Shown here in pieces: positions 51,202 through 58,737 of a stretch of 64,000 nucleotides of DNA. A program made the translations under genes and the position numbers. Positions within the stretch are counted from its first letter, which is position 1. The number at the start of each line of letters is the position of its first letter. The stretch is taken from positions 62,001-126,000 of the IMG/VR virus record IMGVR_UViG_3300035190_001334, one strand, 5' to 3'. Under the pieces are notes generated by a model. The model did not search any database, was not told where the DNA came from, and saw nothing but the letters and a program-made list of their open reading frames with translations. This stretch comes from a virus.

Positions 51202-51365
51202 TGAAAAAAGCCCGTACAACTACAGCAGCAATTGGGTTCCGTAATAAAATCTGGGGCATCGCACCCAAACCTACAGCACCGACATCAACCAAACTCAAGG
51301 TGAAACGACCTTCTGCTACGCCTCTTGAAGAAATAGCTCAAGTGTTCTCACTCATTACAGGTTAA
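51201..51365 (+). CDS. Very small basic protein
   Basis: 54 residues, Lys/Arg/Thr/Pro-rich (FRNKIWGIAPKPTAPTSTKL). Coupled by TAATG to the previous gene and three bases before the P-loop gene. May bind nucleic acid or be unstructured. Confidence 0.4.
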   Translation: MKKARTTTAAIGFRNKIWGIAPKPTAPTSTKLKVKRPSATPLEEIAQVFSLITG

Positions 51366-51368
51366 ATC

Positions 51369-51737
51369 ATGTCACTCACAATACTTTCTGGCTTACCCAA
51401 ATCTGGCAAAACTCGACAAGCCTATCTTCTCGCAGCTAAAGTTGCTGAGACTGGTGAAGTACTGATTTTCACAGAGGAAGATAGACGAACTTTACAATGT
51501 CTCGCAAGAGAGATGTCTGCTCTTGAGGTTGACTTTGCTGTTCGTTTCGTTACCTTGTTTGACATCGACACTTTGCAACTACAAATTGAAGACTTAAAAC
51601 CTTCTCTTGTAATTATCGATAACTCCGTATTGAATGTTAATGTTCAACGGGTTTCAGATATCGCTGACCACACAAATACACAAATCCTCTTGGTTCGCAA
51701 CACTATTATGGGTACGCACGAGCCAGCTACTTACTAA
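51369..51737 (+). CDS. Small P-loop NTPase
   Basis: 122 residues. Walker A is GLPKSGKT at residues 8-15 and a Walker B-like strand LVIIDNS is at about 80-86, in RecA/KaiC-like order. The family normally extends further (at least 180-200 residues), so this is a minimal or C-terminally shortened version; the sequence stops about 25 residues after the next strand. The IscB element begins about 55 bases downstream, so truncation by its insertion is possible. Confidence 0.6.
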   Translation: MSLTILSGLPKSGKTRQAYLLAAKVAETGEVLIFTEEDRRTLQCLAREMSALEVDFAVRFVTLFDIDTLQLQIEDLKPSLVIIDNSVLNVNVQRVSDIADHTNTQILLVRNTIMGTHEPATY

Positions 51738-51792
51738 TCACTCTTGCGGTACTTGACCTCTAAGTACCGCTTAATTTAACATAGGAGCTATT

Positions 51793-52028
51793 GTCAGCAA
51801 CCCCGCACTGAAGTGACGGGGCTTCGAGCCTAAAGCTTGGAGCCATGCTGACCAGCCTAAGTCTTAACTGACTACGTTATTTAGGTCACGACACCTCGGA
51901 ATGCTTGCTAGTTCCCCGCTCTGTCGTTTGTAATTAAACAGTTCTAAGGTCACTGGAACAGTGTTGCAAGCCTAACAAGCCTAGATAACATTGGCGAAGC
52001 AAACATTACTTTTGTAGGCGACACAACC
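51793..52028 (+). ncRNA. omega RNA (HEARO-type) of IscB
   Basis: The 236 bases before iscB are non-coding and highly structured: GTCAGC (51793-51798) pairs with GCTGAC (51847-51852) around a CCCCG/CGGGG stem, then CCTAA/TTAGG, then CACTG-GAA-CAGTG, then further short stems up to the start codon. This is the expected place and size for the guide RNA that IscB uses, with the guide at its 5' end. The scaffold resembles cyanobacterial HEARO RNAs in style. The exact 5' end cannot be fixed by eye. Confidence 0.7.
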
Positions 52029-53300
52029 ATGTCAAACCAAATCTTTGTACTAGACACCAATCTCAAGCCACTGACACCTTGCAAGCCATCTATGGCGCGT
52101 AAGTTACTCAATGCAAATAAAGCTGCGGTATTCCGTCAATTCCCATTCACTATTATCTTAAAAAAGGAAGTAGTTGCTAACCCAGAACCAATTGAAATAA
52201 AGATTGATGCTGGCTCCAAAACAACGGGATTTGCATTAGTTCAAGACGAAAAAGTTATCTTTGGCGCAGAACTTAGTCACCGTGGTCAAGCCATCAAAAA
52301 TAGTCTTGAATCGCGCCAATCTCTGAGACGCGGCAGACGAAATCGCAAAACTCGTTACCGTCAAGCTAGATTTTTGAATCGCACCCGTCCTAAAGGTTGG
52401 TTAGCTCCAAGCCTAGAACATCGTGTTTTAACGATTATGACTTGGGTACGCAAGTTTATTAAATTAGCCCCCATTGGTTCAATTGTTTCTGAACTTGTTC
52501 GATTCGACTTGCAACAGATAGAGAATCCTGAAATATCAGGGATTGAATATCAGCAAGGAGAACTACAAGGCTATGAAGTACGCGAGTATCTACTTGAAAA
52601 ATGGGACAGAAAATGTGCTTACTGCGGTACTAAAAATGTACCGTTGCAAGTAGAACATATTCACCCTAAATCTAAAGGCGGCTCTAACCGTATCTCTAAT
52701 CTATGTCTTGCCTGTGAGCCATGCAACCTTAAAAAAGGAGTGCAAGGCATTACCGATTTCTTAGTTAAAAAACCTGATGTTTTGAAAAAAGTGTTGGCTC
52801 AAGTCAAGCGCCCACTGAAAGATGCGGCAGCCGTGAACTCTACCCGTTGGGCATTGCTCAATGCTCTCAAAGCTACTGGCTTGCCTACTAGTACTGGCTC
52901 AGGCGGTCAAACTAAATTCAATCGCTCTCGCTTAAATCTGCCTAAAACCCATTGGCTTGACGCGGCTTGTGTCGGGCAAGTTGATAGCTTGAAAGTGCTA
53001 ACTAACAAGCCTTTAATTATTAAGGCAACTGGTCACGGCACTAGGCAAATGTGCAGAACAGACAAGTATGGATTTCCATCGCGCCATGTTCCTAGATGTA
53101 AATTTGTTAAAGGTTTCCAGACTGGTGACATTGTGAAAGCGATGGTCACTACTGGCAAAAAGATTGGTGAATATGTTGGGCGTATTGCTGTCCGCTCTAC
53201 GGGTAGTTTCAATATCTCAGCATCAACATTGATTCAAGGTATCAGTCACAAGTATTGCAAAACTATTCATCGCAAGGATGGCTATAGCTATGGTTTCTAA
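52029..53300 (+). CDS. iscB: IscB RNA-guided nuclease
   Basis: 423 residues with all IscB parts in order: N-terminal PLMP-type domain (VLDTNLKPLTPCKPSMARKL; PLTP instead of PLMP), RuvC-I (KIDAGSKTTGF, Asp60), Arg-rich bridge helix (about 92-118), RuvC-II (VSELVRFD, Glu155), HNH (CAYCG ... VEHIHPKSKGG ... CLACEPCN; Cys197, Cys200, His210 and the second Cys pair), RuvC-III (THWLDAACVG, His308, Asp311) and a C-terminal RNA/target-adjacent-motif domain (DKYGFPSRHVPRCKFVKGFQ). All expected catalytic residues are present, so it should be able to cut both DNA strands. IscB is the ancestor family of Cas9. Confidence 0.93.
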   Translation: MSNQIFVLDTNLKPLTPCKPSMARKLLNANKAAVFRQFPFTIILKKEVVANPEPIEIKIDAGSKTTGFALVQDEKVIFGAELSHRGQAIKNSLESRQSLRRGRRNRKTRYRQARFLNRTRPKGWLAPSLEHRVLTIMTWVRKFIKLAPIGSIVSELVRFDLQQIENPEISGIEYQQGELQGYEVREYLLEKWDRKCAYCGTKNVPLQVEHIHPKSKGGSNRISNLCLACEPCNLKKGVQGITDFLVKKPDVLKKVLAQVKRPLKDAAAVNSTRWALLNALKATGLPTSTGSGGQTKFNRSRLNLPKTHWLDAACVGQVDSLKVLTNKPLIIKATGHGTRQMCRTDKYGFPSRHVPRCKFVKGFQTGDIVKAMVTTGKKIGEYVGRIAVRSTGSFNISASTLIQGISHKYCKTIHRKDGYSYGF

Positions 53301-53754
53301 TATCTACTGGCGGTTTCAACCGCCGTTCACTGACCTCCGCACCACTAACTTCCTACCACTTTCAATCTCATTTCACAAAATTGACCGCAACCCAGAATTT
53401 TTTCGACAAATCTACAAGCGCGACAGCTATATAGACGCAGCGTATGCGTTTGCTACTAACCAGAACGAACTGCTAACTCGAATCGGTAAACTACTTGAGT
53501 CTGCAAGACCTTTTTACAACTCCCCACAGCACACAGAAAAGAAGGTAAGGTCGTTCATTTCTCGCTTCAACGCTTTGGTTCACAGAGCTTTGTTGATACA
53601 TCCAACTCATTCTGATACTCTCACTGTAATTCGTGGCTTTGCGGGACTAATAAACAGCATTGAGGACAGTGCGATTCTTTTTTCTGTCAAGCCGCTACTT
53701 CGTGAATATGTCGAGTACTTCTTTTATCCCTATGTGAAACAGGTGAAACCATGA
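53278..53754 (+). CDS. Hypothetical early protein with possibly displaced start
   Basis: 158 residues if the ATG at 53278 is used; it lies within iscB (23-base overlap) and the first 20 residues are encoded by the element end and hairpin. The protein-like part begins around FLPLSISFHKIDRNPEFFRQ, before which no other start codon is visible. The original start was therefore perhaps lost or replaced by the insertion. Helical, with HRALLIHPTHSDTLTVIRGF. ATGA coupling to the next gene. No family recognised. Confidence 0.5.
   Translation: MAIAMVSNIYWRFQPPFTDLRTTNFLPLSISFHKIDRNPEFFRQIYKRDSYIDAAYAFATNQNELLTRIGKLLESARPFYNSPQHTEKKVRSFISRFNALVHRALLIHPTHSDTLTVIRGFAGLINSIEDSAILFSVKPLLREYVEYFFYPYVKQVKP
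53309..53324 (+). repeat. Right-end hairpin of the IscB element
   Basis: GGCGGTTTCAACCGCC is a perfect palindrome with a two-base loop, eight bases after the iscB stop. Hairpins at this place are recognised by the Y1 transposase of IS200/IS605-type elements. Confidence 0.55.
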
Positions 53755-54542
53755 CCTACAGACTTAATGTTTGCAACTTGTCTGGCATTTTTGAAAAAAG
53801 TTTCGGGCTGACTAATTTCTCTGAAGATTATTATGCATTGCTAAATAGTTTTAGGGGTTTGGAGTCGGCTGTAAATGACTCTTCTTATACACTATCGCCA
53901 AGAACTCTTGAAGAATATTTAGAGTATAAAGACTGGTATCAAGACTACAGACTCTTTTGCAAGTTGTCACATTTCGTTGATGACTTCAACTTCTTCATCA
54001 ACGAAAGTGTAAGAACAAGAACTGAACATGACTCCAAGCATTTGGTTGACAGACGTTTGCACGACTTCATTCGGCGCGTTGAGAGTATGAAAATTCCGCA
54101 ACAGACTAAAGATACTATTGCGGGTTTCTTGAAAATGCAGAGAGCGAAAGTTGCACTTGTTGCTATTAGGGAAAGTCCTTGGGTAGTCCCAAACTTGTTG
54201 GAGAATGAGAATCTACAGATAATTGCCGCCAAAGCTAAAAACGAGGAGGTCAGAAAAAGATTGATTATGACCACACAAATACTTCAGACTTGGGGCAAAT
54301 TTCCCGAACTGAGATTGGGGCAACTGATTTCAAATTCTCTGCCTGAAGGTACTGACCTTTTCTATAGCAAGTTAATTTTTGTGTACTCTTGGCGTTCGGC
54401 GCAACAACGGACTATGATAATTCTTGCGGATTCGAGAGAAGAATCAGATACTATTTTCAAATCTGAAGAACCTAATATCAGCCCTTACGTCACCCAGCTA
54501 TTTGTCGATGGCGGTGAGTCTACAATTATCTATAACCACTAA
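53751..54542 (+). CDS. Hypothetical early protein
   Basis: 263 residues. The N-terminal half is aromatic and acidic (TNFSEDYYALLNSFRGLESA; YLEYKDWYQDYRLFCKLSHF), the middle a charged helical region (KMQRAKVALVAIRESPWVVP), the C-terminus strand-like. Coupled at both ends (ATGA, TAATG). No family recognised. Confidence 0.55.
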   Translation: MTYRLNVCNLSGIFEKSFGLTNFSEDYYALLNSFRGLESAVNDSSYTLSPRTLEEYLEYKDWYQDYRLFCKLSHFVDDFNFFINESVRTRTEHDSKHLVDRRLHDFIRRVESMKIPQQTKDTIAGFLKMQRAKVALVAIRESPWVVPNLLENENLQIIAAKAKNEEVRKRLIMTTQILQTWGKFPELRLGQLISNSLPEGTDLFYSKLIFVYSWRSAQQRTMIILADSREESDTIFKSEEPNISPYVTQLFVDGGESTIIYNH

Positions 54543-55003
54543 TGAACATCTTCGTACTTCACAAAAACCCAATCGAAGCTGCCCATCTTGTCCCAGTCAA
54601 AGTAGCTAGCAAAATGGCTCTCGAAGCTGCTCAAATGCTTGCAGTCGCTTGCGCTCATCAAGGTCTAGCGCTGCCGCACAAAAAAGATGGTAACGAGTAT
54701 TCACCAAAATCGCACGTTAATCATCCTTGTACTAAATGGGCTTGTCAGAGTCGTGAAAATATGTTATGGCTTTGTTTGCACGGTGTCACGCTTTGCTGCC
54801 TCCATGAAGAAAACTACGGAAAAATGCCAGCACACCTCAAGGCTCTGCAAGAAGTAGCTACCCAACTCGGTGCAATACCTTTCTATGACCACACACCATT
54901 TGTTTCTGCTATGCCTGACGAGTTCAAGACTGATGATGTAGTTGAGAGTTACCGTGCCTATATCAAGACCAAACCGTACTATGTTGAAGGAGAAACGAAG
55001 TGA
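54542..55003 (+). CDS. Conserved phage protein, MxIFVLxxxPxxAA ... HPCxxW family
   Basis: 153 residues. MNIFVLHKNPIEAAHLVPVK, KMALEAAQML, HVNHPCTKWACQSRENMLWL and a final PDEFKTDDVVESYRAYIKTK follow a family present in many phages, sometimes labelled a DNA glycosylase without good support. The usual H-C-D-K-H segment of the family is altered here (LVPVKVASK). It might act on DNA or nucleotides; this is not shown. Overlaps neighbours by one base each (TAATG, TGATG). Confidence 0.55.
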   Translation: MNIFVLHKNPIEAAHLVPVKVASKMALEAAQMLAVACAHQGLALPHKKDGNEYSPKSHVNHPCTKWACQSRENMLWLCLHGVTLCCLHEENYGKMPAHLKALQEVATQLGAIPFYDHTPFVSAMPDEFKTDDVVESYRAYIKTKPYYVEGETK

Positions 55004-55320
55004 TGAGCGAGAAGATTTGTCACGTTGATGGCTCATGCCCCTTTGCTTGTAGTGAAGCAAGTGAAATCGCGCAAAACTACGGTTGTCTTCCGACTGCATA
55101 CGGCATTAAGATTATGCGCCTCCAGTACGGTAAAACTTGGGCTTGCCACTCAGATACCTCTAAGCCATGCCAAGGCGCTATTCAGCATCTAAAACGTAAT
55201 GGTGAAGATGCTTCGGTGATTGACCCGCAGTTGATTACAGAAGAGAGTGATTGGGGTGAACTTGTAACGCCGAGCGAGAAAACGAGAGAATATATCAAGA
55301 GTAAATTTTGGAGTTACTGA
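55003..55320 (+). CDS. Cys-rich conserved phage protein (CPFA ... QNYGCLPT family)
   Basis: 105 residues from the ATG at 55003. CHVDGSCPFACSEASEIAQN, then YGCLPTAYGIKIMR, GKTWACHSDTSKPCQGAI and LKRNGED match a small family seen in many phages (CPFA.T...E..QNYGCLPTP..I..M....GKTWACH......PC.GA...L...G). The Cys residues may bind metal. Function unknown. Confidence 0.6.
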   Translation: MSEKICHVDGSCPFACSEASEIAQNYGCLPTAYGIKIMRLQYGKTWACHSDTSKPCQGAIQHLKRNGEDASVIDPQLITEESDWGELVTPSEKTREYIKSKFWSY

Positions 55321-55321
55321 T

Positions 55322-55510
55322 ATGAGATTTAATGTGGTCAACATTGACCTTGACTCATGCTTGAATCACGGCTACACTTACAACGAGAAGTTGGAGATTT
55401 GCTTGAACCGCGCTATCCGAGAAGATGATGAAAAACTTATTTCTCTTGAGAGCATCGGTGAGGGTAAGTATCGTGTTGTTTATGAAAAATTTGGAGGTAT
55501 AGGGCGATGA
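55322..55510 (+). CDS. Hypothetical small protein
   Basis: 62 residues (VNIDLDSCLNHGYTYNEKLE and on), acidic. Starts one base after the previous stop; ATGA overlap with the next. No family recognised. Confidence 0.45.
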   Translation: MRFNVVNIDLDSCLNHGYTYNEKLEICLNRAIREDDEKLISLESIGEGKYRVVYEKFGGIGR

Positions 55511-55653
55511 TTGATTACACTTACCTGACCACGATACAAAACTGCGGCTGGTGGTTCGTTGTAGCCATCCGCCCTAGTGGTGTGATTGAACATCTGGCTA
55601 CATTTGATAATTTTGAAGATGCCGAATGGTATGGGACTACGCAAGCGATGTGA
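55507..55653 (+). CDS. Small aromatic protein
   Basis: 48 residues (TTIQNCGWWFVVAIRPSGVI and FDNFEDAEWYGTTQAM). A single small beta-sheet domain is likely. ATGA coupling to the gene before. No family recognised. Confidence 0.4.
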   Translation: MIDYTYLTTIQNCGWWFVVAIRPSGVIEHLATFDNFEDAEWYGTTQAM

Positions 55654-55671
55654 TACTGAGGAGGTGTTGTT

Positions 55672-55764
55672 ATGCAGCATCTCTTTTTCTTTTGTCTCGC
55701 TGGCGCTCACCTTTTTTCTGCACACGACCGTAGGGAGATTTTATGGATAACAAAGAAATGTTGA
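55672..55764 (+). CDS. Possible very small signal-like peptide (uncertain)
   Basis: 30 residues starting MQHLFFFCLAGAHLFSA, hydrophobic, with an upstream GAGGAGG ribosome site. It overlaps the next gene by 22 bases. Could equally be leader sequence; the strong Shine-Dalgarno sequence is the main support. Confidence 0.3.
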   Translation: MQHLFFFCLAGAHLFSAHDRREILWITKKC

Positions 55765-55874
55765 GGCAGTATGAGGACAAAGAAGTGAAAAACGTGTATG
55801 TGGTTTGTAAGGAGCTATTGCGCGAACATGAGAGGAATAAGGAAGCTAAGTCTTTCTCATTGCCGAAGGGCTAG
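55743..55874 (+). CDS. Very small charged protein
   Basis: 43 residues (MDNKEMLRQYEDKEVKNVYV and on), helical, with a well-placed AGGGAG ribosome site. No family recognised. Confidence 0.45.
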   Translation: MDNKEMLRQYEDKEVKNVYVVCKELLREHERNKEAKSFSLPKG

Positions 55875-55985
55875 GCTAACGCCAGTTGTCTCAAGCGCCG
55901 ACGGCTGGGATTCTTTCTAGAAGTAGCAGGAGAATATAGGGTGATGACATTTGCTACTACTATCTACGAGACTACGTTGTTTCAA

Positions 55986-56134
55986 GCCCCTAATAATCTG
56001 CAAATATTTTTAGCAAATCGTTGTAATAATCTAGCAGAAAAACACACTAACGTAATTGCAGCTTTTAAAACCCTGCAAATAATCTGCATAGATTGTCTAG
56101 CAAAAACCATGCAAAAAGAGTGTGCTATTATAAT
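55986..56134 (+). promoter_or_regulatory. Promoter region with repeated operator-like element, second cassette
   Basis: A consensus TATAAT (56129-56134) lies 20 bases before the ATG of the coiled-coil gene. Upstream, AATAATCT(G/A) followed by GCA recurs three times (near 55991, 56025 and 56086), plus TCTAGCA at 56095, suggesting repressor sites. A 77-codon frame across 55941-56174 is open but its composition looks like regulatory DNA, so I do not call it. Confidence 0.45.
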
Positions 56135-56154
56135 AAAAAGACTATTAAAAGCTT

Positions 56155-56847
56155 ATGAAATCGGCAAACCCTGAAGACCTACTAAAAATAAAACTAGCTG
56201 AGCGACCGCTAGAGGCTCATGACATCGTGGAGCTATTCACACCAGACAACTACAAACTAAGTGCCGCCATACTCGCAAAACAGCACGTTGAGACTATTGA
56301 AGTGCTTGGAGGTATGCAGAAGTCACTAGATGACCTAAAGAACCAGCAGAAAGAAACTCAAAAGCTGCTAGTTGAGTTGTCAGCAGACAAGAAAATCTCC
56401 GAGACTAAACTAGCTCGGTTTTTCACTACTGCCCCACATTTACTAACCAACTTTGACTACGATTTTGAGCAAAAGGTTATTACGTTCAAAGACTGCCCTC
56501 TGGAAACCGACTCTGAAGAAGTTGCTTTTTTATCGTTGAGTCTTGAAGATTATTTTGGCGCTAACCACATTCCTTTTTCTGTCCTGCTTAGCGGAATCAA
56601 GCGCTACTTTGCAATCAAGAAAAAACAGAACTTTGCTATCAAAGATTTTCTAGAAGAGTATTGTGAAGAAACTTTATCTAATACCAAGACAAAAAGGCGC
56701 ACAAGAATCTATTTTAAAAACTTGAAAGCTGCTTGCGAAGATTGTCCAGAAGTAACTCCAAAAGTTATTAAGGATGTGATGCAAGATTTGGGCTACGAGC
56801 AAAAGACCGATGCTTCTAGAGTTGTATTTTTTGAGAAGGTAAAGTAG
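56155..56847 (+). CDS. Coiled-coil cassette protein, second copy
   Basis: 230 residues, paralogous to the 226-residue protein at 35882-36562. Aligned landmarks: MKSANPEDLL; a coiled coil GGMQKSLDDLKNQQKETQKL; ETKLARFFTTAPHLLTNFDY; IPFSVLLSGIKRYFAIKKKQ; and a C-terminal winged-helix-like VIKDVMQDLGYEQKTDASRV. It has its own promoter and is followed by the GIY-YIG gene after one base. The two copies are clearly diverged, so the duplication is old or the second was acquired separately. Confidence 0.6.
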   Translation: MKSANPEDLLKIKLAERPLEAHDIVELFTPDNYKLSAAILAKQHVETIEVLGGMQKSLDDLKNQQKETQKLLVELSADKKISETKLARFFTTAPHLLTNFDYDFEQKVITFKDCPLETDSEEVAFLSLSLEDYFGANHIPFSVLLSGIKRYFAIKKKQNFAIKDFLEEYCEETLSNTKTKRRTRIYFKNLKAACEDCPEVTPKVIKDVMQDLGYEQKTDASRVVFFEKVK

Positions 56848-56848
56848 G

Positions 56849-57358
56849 ATGAGCCAAACATTTATCTACGCTATCTACTGTCCAAACAAACAAGAAGTTA
56901 AAATCGGATATGCAACAAACCCAACATCGAGATTATCTTCGTTACAAGTTGGCACTACCGATAGACTTGATATTCTGATGACTTTTATAGGGGGCTTAGA
57001 AGAGGAGAGACTATTGCACAGCATCTTGTCACATCTCAGGTTGTCTGGTGAGTGGTTTGAATATACAACAGAAGTTAGGGATACTTTATTAAGGTTCTCT
57101 TCTAAGAATCTTCCACTACCTAAAGACGATGCCTATATCCTATCAAAAAATCATGCGATAGTTGAAAAGGCTTACACCATAGTAGATTCGCATCCAAACA
57201 AAAGAAAAATCACTATTCCAGAGTTAAAAAGGACAATGCCTTATGGTGAGATTTCCACAAAAGAAGTTGAAGAAGTATTACTAGAGGCTGGCTGGGAAAT
57301 TTTTAAATCTGGAACTTGCCCTACTAAGTTTTTCCGACCTCCCCTAGAAAATAATTAG
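56849..57358 (+). CDS. T5orf172/MUG113-type GIY-YIG protein, second cassette
   Basis: 169 residues. FIYAIYCPNKQEVKIGYATN, then RLSSLQVGT, LEEERLLHSILSHLRLSGEW and F follow the same pattern as the 162-residue protein at 35397-35885. Its C-terminal half differs (KRKITIPELKRTMPYGEIST), looking like a small DNA-binding helix domain, so the nuclease-like N-terminus has been joined to different tails in the two cassettes. Confidence 0.7.
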   Translation: MSQTFIYAIYCPNKQEVKIGYATNPTSRLSSLQVGTTDRLDILMTFIGGLEEERLLHSILSHLRLSGEWFEYTTEVRDTLLRFSSKNLPLPKDDAYILSKNHAIVEKAYTIVDSHPNKRKITIPELKRTMPYGEISTKEVEEVLLEAGWEIFKSGTCPTKFFRPPLENN

Positions 57359-57366
57359 CTAAAACC

Positions 57367-57600
57367 ATGACCCAAACCAACCGCATCAATTCCTCTTCTG
57401 CACATATCACCGTAGACAGCCTAGATTGGCTCCGCAAGACACACGAAAACAACATCACATGGATTCCACTGTTCGCAAACTATTACTACGCCTACAGAGC
57501 CATAGAGCAGCAATGGTGGTACGTTGACGAGGAAAAAAAGTTCAAAGTAGATGCAGCACCAGACATTGAATCAATTTATCAAGAGATGAAAAAACCATGA
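57367..57600 (+). CDS. Small W-rich protein, module family
   Basis: 77 residues. The shared module is a Trp/Tyr-rich stretch (NITWIPLFANYYYAYRAIEQ, QWWYVDEEKK) ending in APDIESIYQEMKKP. The same type of ending, PEIE.LY.K or PDIE.QYQE, recurs in the next but one gene (twice) and in the gene at 58492. ATGA coupling to the next gene. Confidence 0.5.
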   Translation: MTQTNRINSSSAHITVDSLDWLRKTHENNITWIPLFANYYYAYRAIEQQWWYVDEEKKFKVDAAPDIESIYQEMKKP

Positions 57601-57824
57601 CTTACGATTTAGTCGAGATTAATTGGGACACCACGCTCGTAACAAAACTTCATCTTCAAGATGTTACCGAATATGTGATAGAACTGCATAAGCATACAAC
57701 AGTTACCTCTAAAGGATGTTTTCTAAGTGTGAAGCCTCATGGTAAATTTCGAGTTGGCGAAACAGCTTGTGAGTTCACACCTGAAAATGACCGATGCCCT
57801 ATAAGACTTGGAGAAAAGTTATGA
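57597..57824 (+). CDS. Hypothetical small protein
   Basis: 75 residues, beta-like (TKLHLQDVTEYVIELHKHTT; GCFLSVKPHGKFRVGETACE). Coupled on both sides by ATGA. No family recognised. Confidence 0.45.
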   Translation: MTYDLVEINWDTTLVTKLHLQDVTEYVIELHKHTTVTSKGCFLSVKPHGKFRVGETACEFTPENDRCPIRLGEKL

Positions 57825-58291
57825 CCACAACAACAACTATCGTATGTGAAAAAACTTCCCGTCCTTACAAAAGAGAAGAGGATGATGAAGTTATTAGGTG
57901 GTTCAAAGACAACAGCATTATAGCTGACTTTGCTTTTCGTAAGTCTGAAGGAATATGGCGTTATCATGGCTACCCATTCCAACTGTCTAAAGCATTAGAA
58001 TCTCCTCCTGACATCGAACTACAATACCAAGAGTCTCGCGCCAAAGGCTTCAAGATACACACTACCCAAACTAGCATCTCTTATGACGACTTATCATGGA
58101 CTCGACTAGCAGACAAAGCTGGTGTCACTTGGCTTCACGAAATGGTTCCAGAGCGCGAAAACATCTCGTATCGTTTCGATGAAAGTATCGGTTGGGCTTG
58201 GGCTTACCAGAAAGGAAATATCATGGCTTGGGTAGATTGCGAAAAGCCTGAGATTGAAAAACTTTACCAAAAATATATCAAGAGGTTTTAA
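57821..58291 (+). CDS. Protein with two copies of the W-rich module
   Basis: 156 residues from the ATG at 57821. Copy one: RKSEGIWRYHGYPFQLSKAL leading to PPDIELQYQES. Copy two: SIGWAWAYQKGNIMAWVDCE leading to PEIEKLYQKYIK. Between them is DDLSWTRLADKAGVTWLHEM, similar to DSLDWLRKTHENNITWIPL in the gene at 57367. The internal duplication and sister genes show local expansion. Function unknown. Confidence 0.5.
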   Translation: MTTTTTIVCEKTSRPYKREEDDEVIRWFKDNSIIADFAFRKSEGIWRYHGYPFQLSKALESPPDIELQYQESRAKGFKIHTTQTSISYDDLSWTRLADKAGVTWLHEMVPERENISYRFDESIGWAWAYQKGNIMAWVDCEKPEIEKLYQKYIKRF

Positions 58292-58293
58292 CC

Positions 58294-58491
58294 ATGAGTC
58301 AACCCCAGTATCGCCTCATATCTCGCGGTCAGTCCTTTACTGGTCAAGAGGTAATCGAGCTTCACGTTTACAATCAGTCTCGCGGCATATATCAAAAAAT
58401 GCCAGTCAAAGTTACCATTAATCCAGAATGCGTAATCAAAACACTCGAAGAGCTTGAAAATTGGACTAAAGAAAGTTGGAGTACCCACTAA
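58294..58491 (+). CDS. Hypothetical small protein
   Basis: 65 residues (LISRGQSFTGQEVIELHVYN; KMPVKVTINPECVIKTLEEL). Probably a small beta domain. The next gene begins directly after the stop. No family recognised. Confidence 0.45.
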   Translation: MSQPQYRLISRGQSFTGQEVIELHVYNQSRGIYQKMPVKVTINPECVIKTLEELENWTKESWSTH

Positions 58492-58737
58492 ATGAGCCGA
58501 CTTAAAGAATTAGAATGCGTAACTGACGTTGTTTTTGATGATAAGCACTGGAATCGCAGACAACTTGATAACTATATTCATTGGTGTTGCATTGAGTTGA
58601 CCCATGAGTACAAGTACGAAGACCCTAGAGACGGTTGGCTTTTTAGAAAATCTTTAGGTAACTGGTGGACTAGTTGTAACGAGCCTGAAATTGAAACTTT
58701 ACACAAAAAAGCGGTAACAAAGTATGAGCAACCTTAA
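58492..58737 (+). CDS. Small W-rich protein, module family
   Basis: 81 residues. DKHWNRRQLDNYIHWCCIEL, GWLFRKSLGNWWTSCNEPEI and ETLHKKAVTKYEQP fit the same module as at 57367 and 57821 (W....... W ...... (S)(L)G.WW....(E)PEIE.L..K). Overlaps the next gene by 14 bases. Confidence 0.5.
   Translation: MSRLKELECVTDVVFDDKHWNRRQLDNYIHWCCIELTHEYKYEDPRDGWLFRKSLGNWWTSCNEPEIETLHKKAVTKYEQP

Larger units (their letters stand above)
51777..53324 (+). mobile_element. IscB-type IS200/IS605-related element without transposase
   Basis: The unit consists of a structured non-coding region, the iscB gene and a right-end perfect hairpin. No tnpA is present, so it would depend on a transposase in trans or on cut-and-repair homing. 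The left boundary is not visible from the sequence alone; the guide segment, expected just 5' of the RNA scaffold, would lie around 51777-51792. The element lies between the P-loop gene and a gene whose present start codon is inside the iscB end. Confidence 0.6.

Noticed and set aside
51369-51737. Cas or transposase accessory role for the P-loop protein next to IscB
   Set aside because: It is outside the element, coupled to the preceding phage genes, and has only generic Walker motifs.
54542-55003. Naming this gene a pyrimidine-dimer DNA glycosylase
   Set aside because: That label is used for some relatives, but I see no T4 DenV-like sequence, so no enzyme name is given.
55941-56174. 77-codon plus-strand frame before the second cassette
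   Set aside because: It covers the repeated operator-like elements and the TATAAT box and overlaps the true start at 56155; more likely regulatory DNA.
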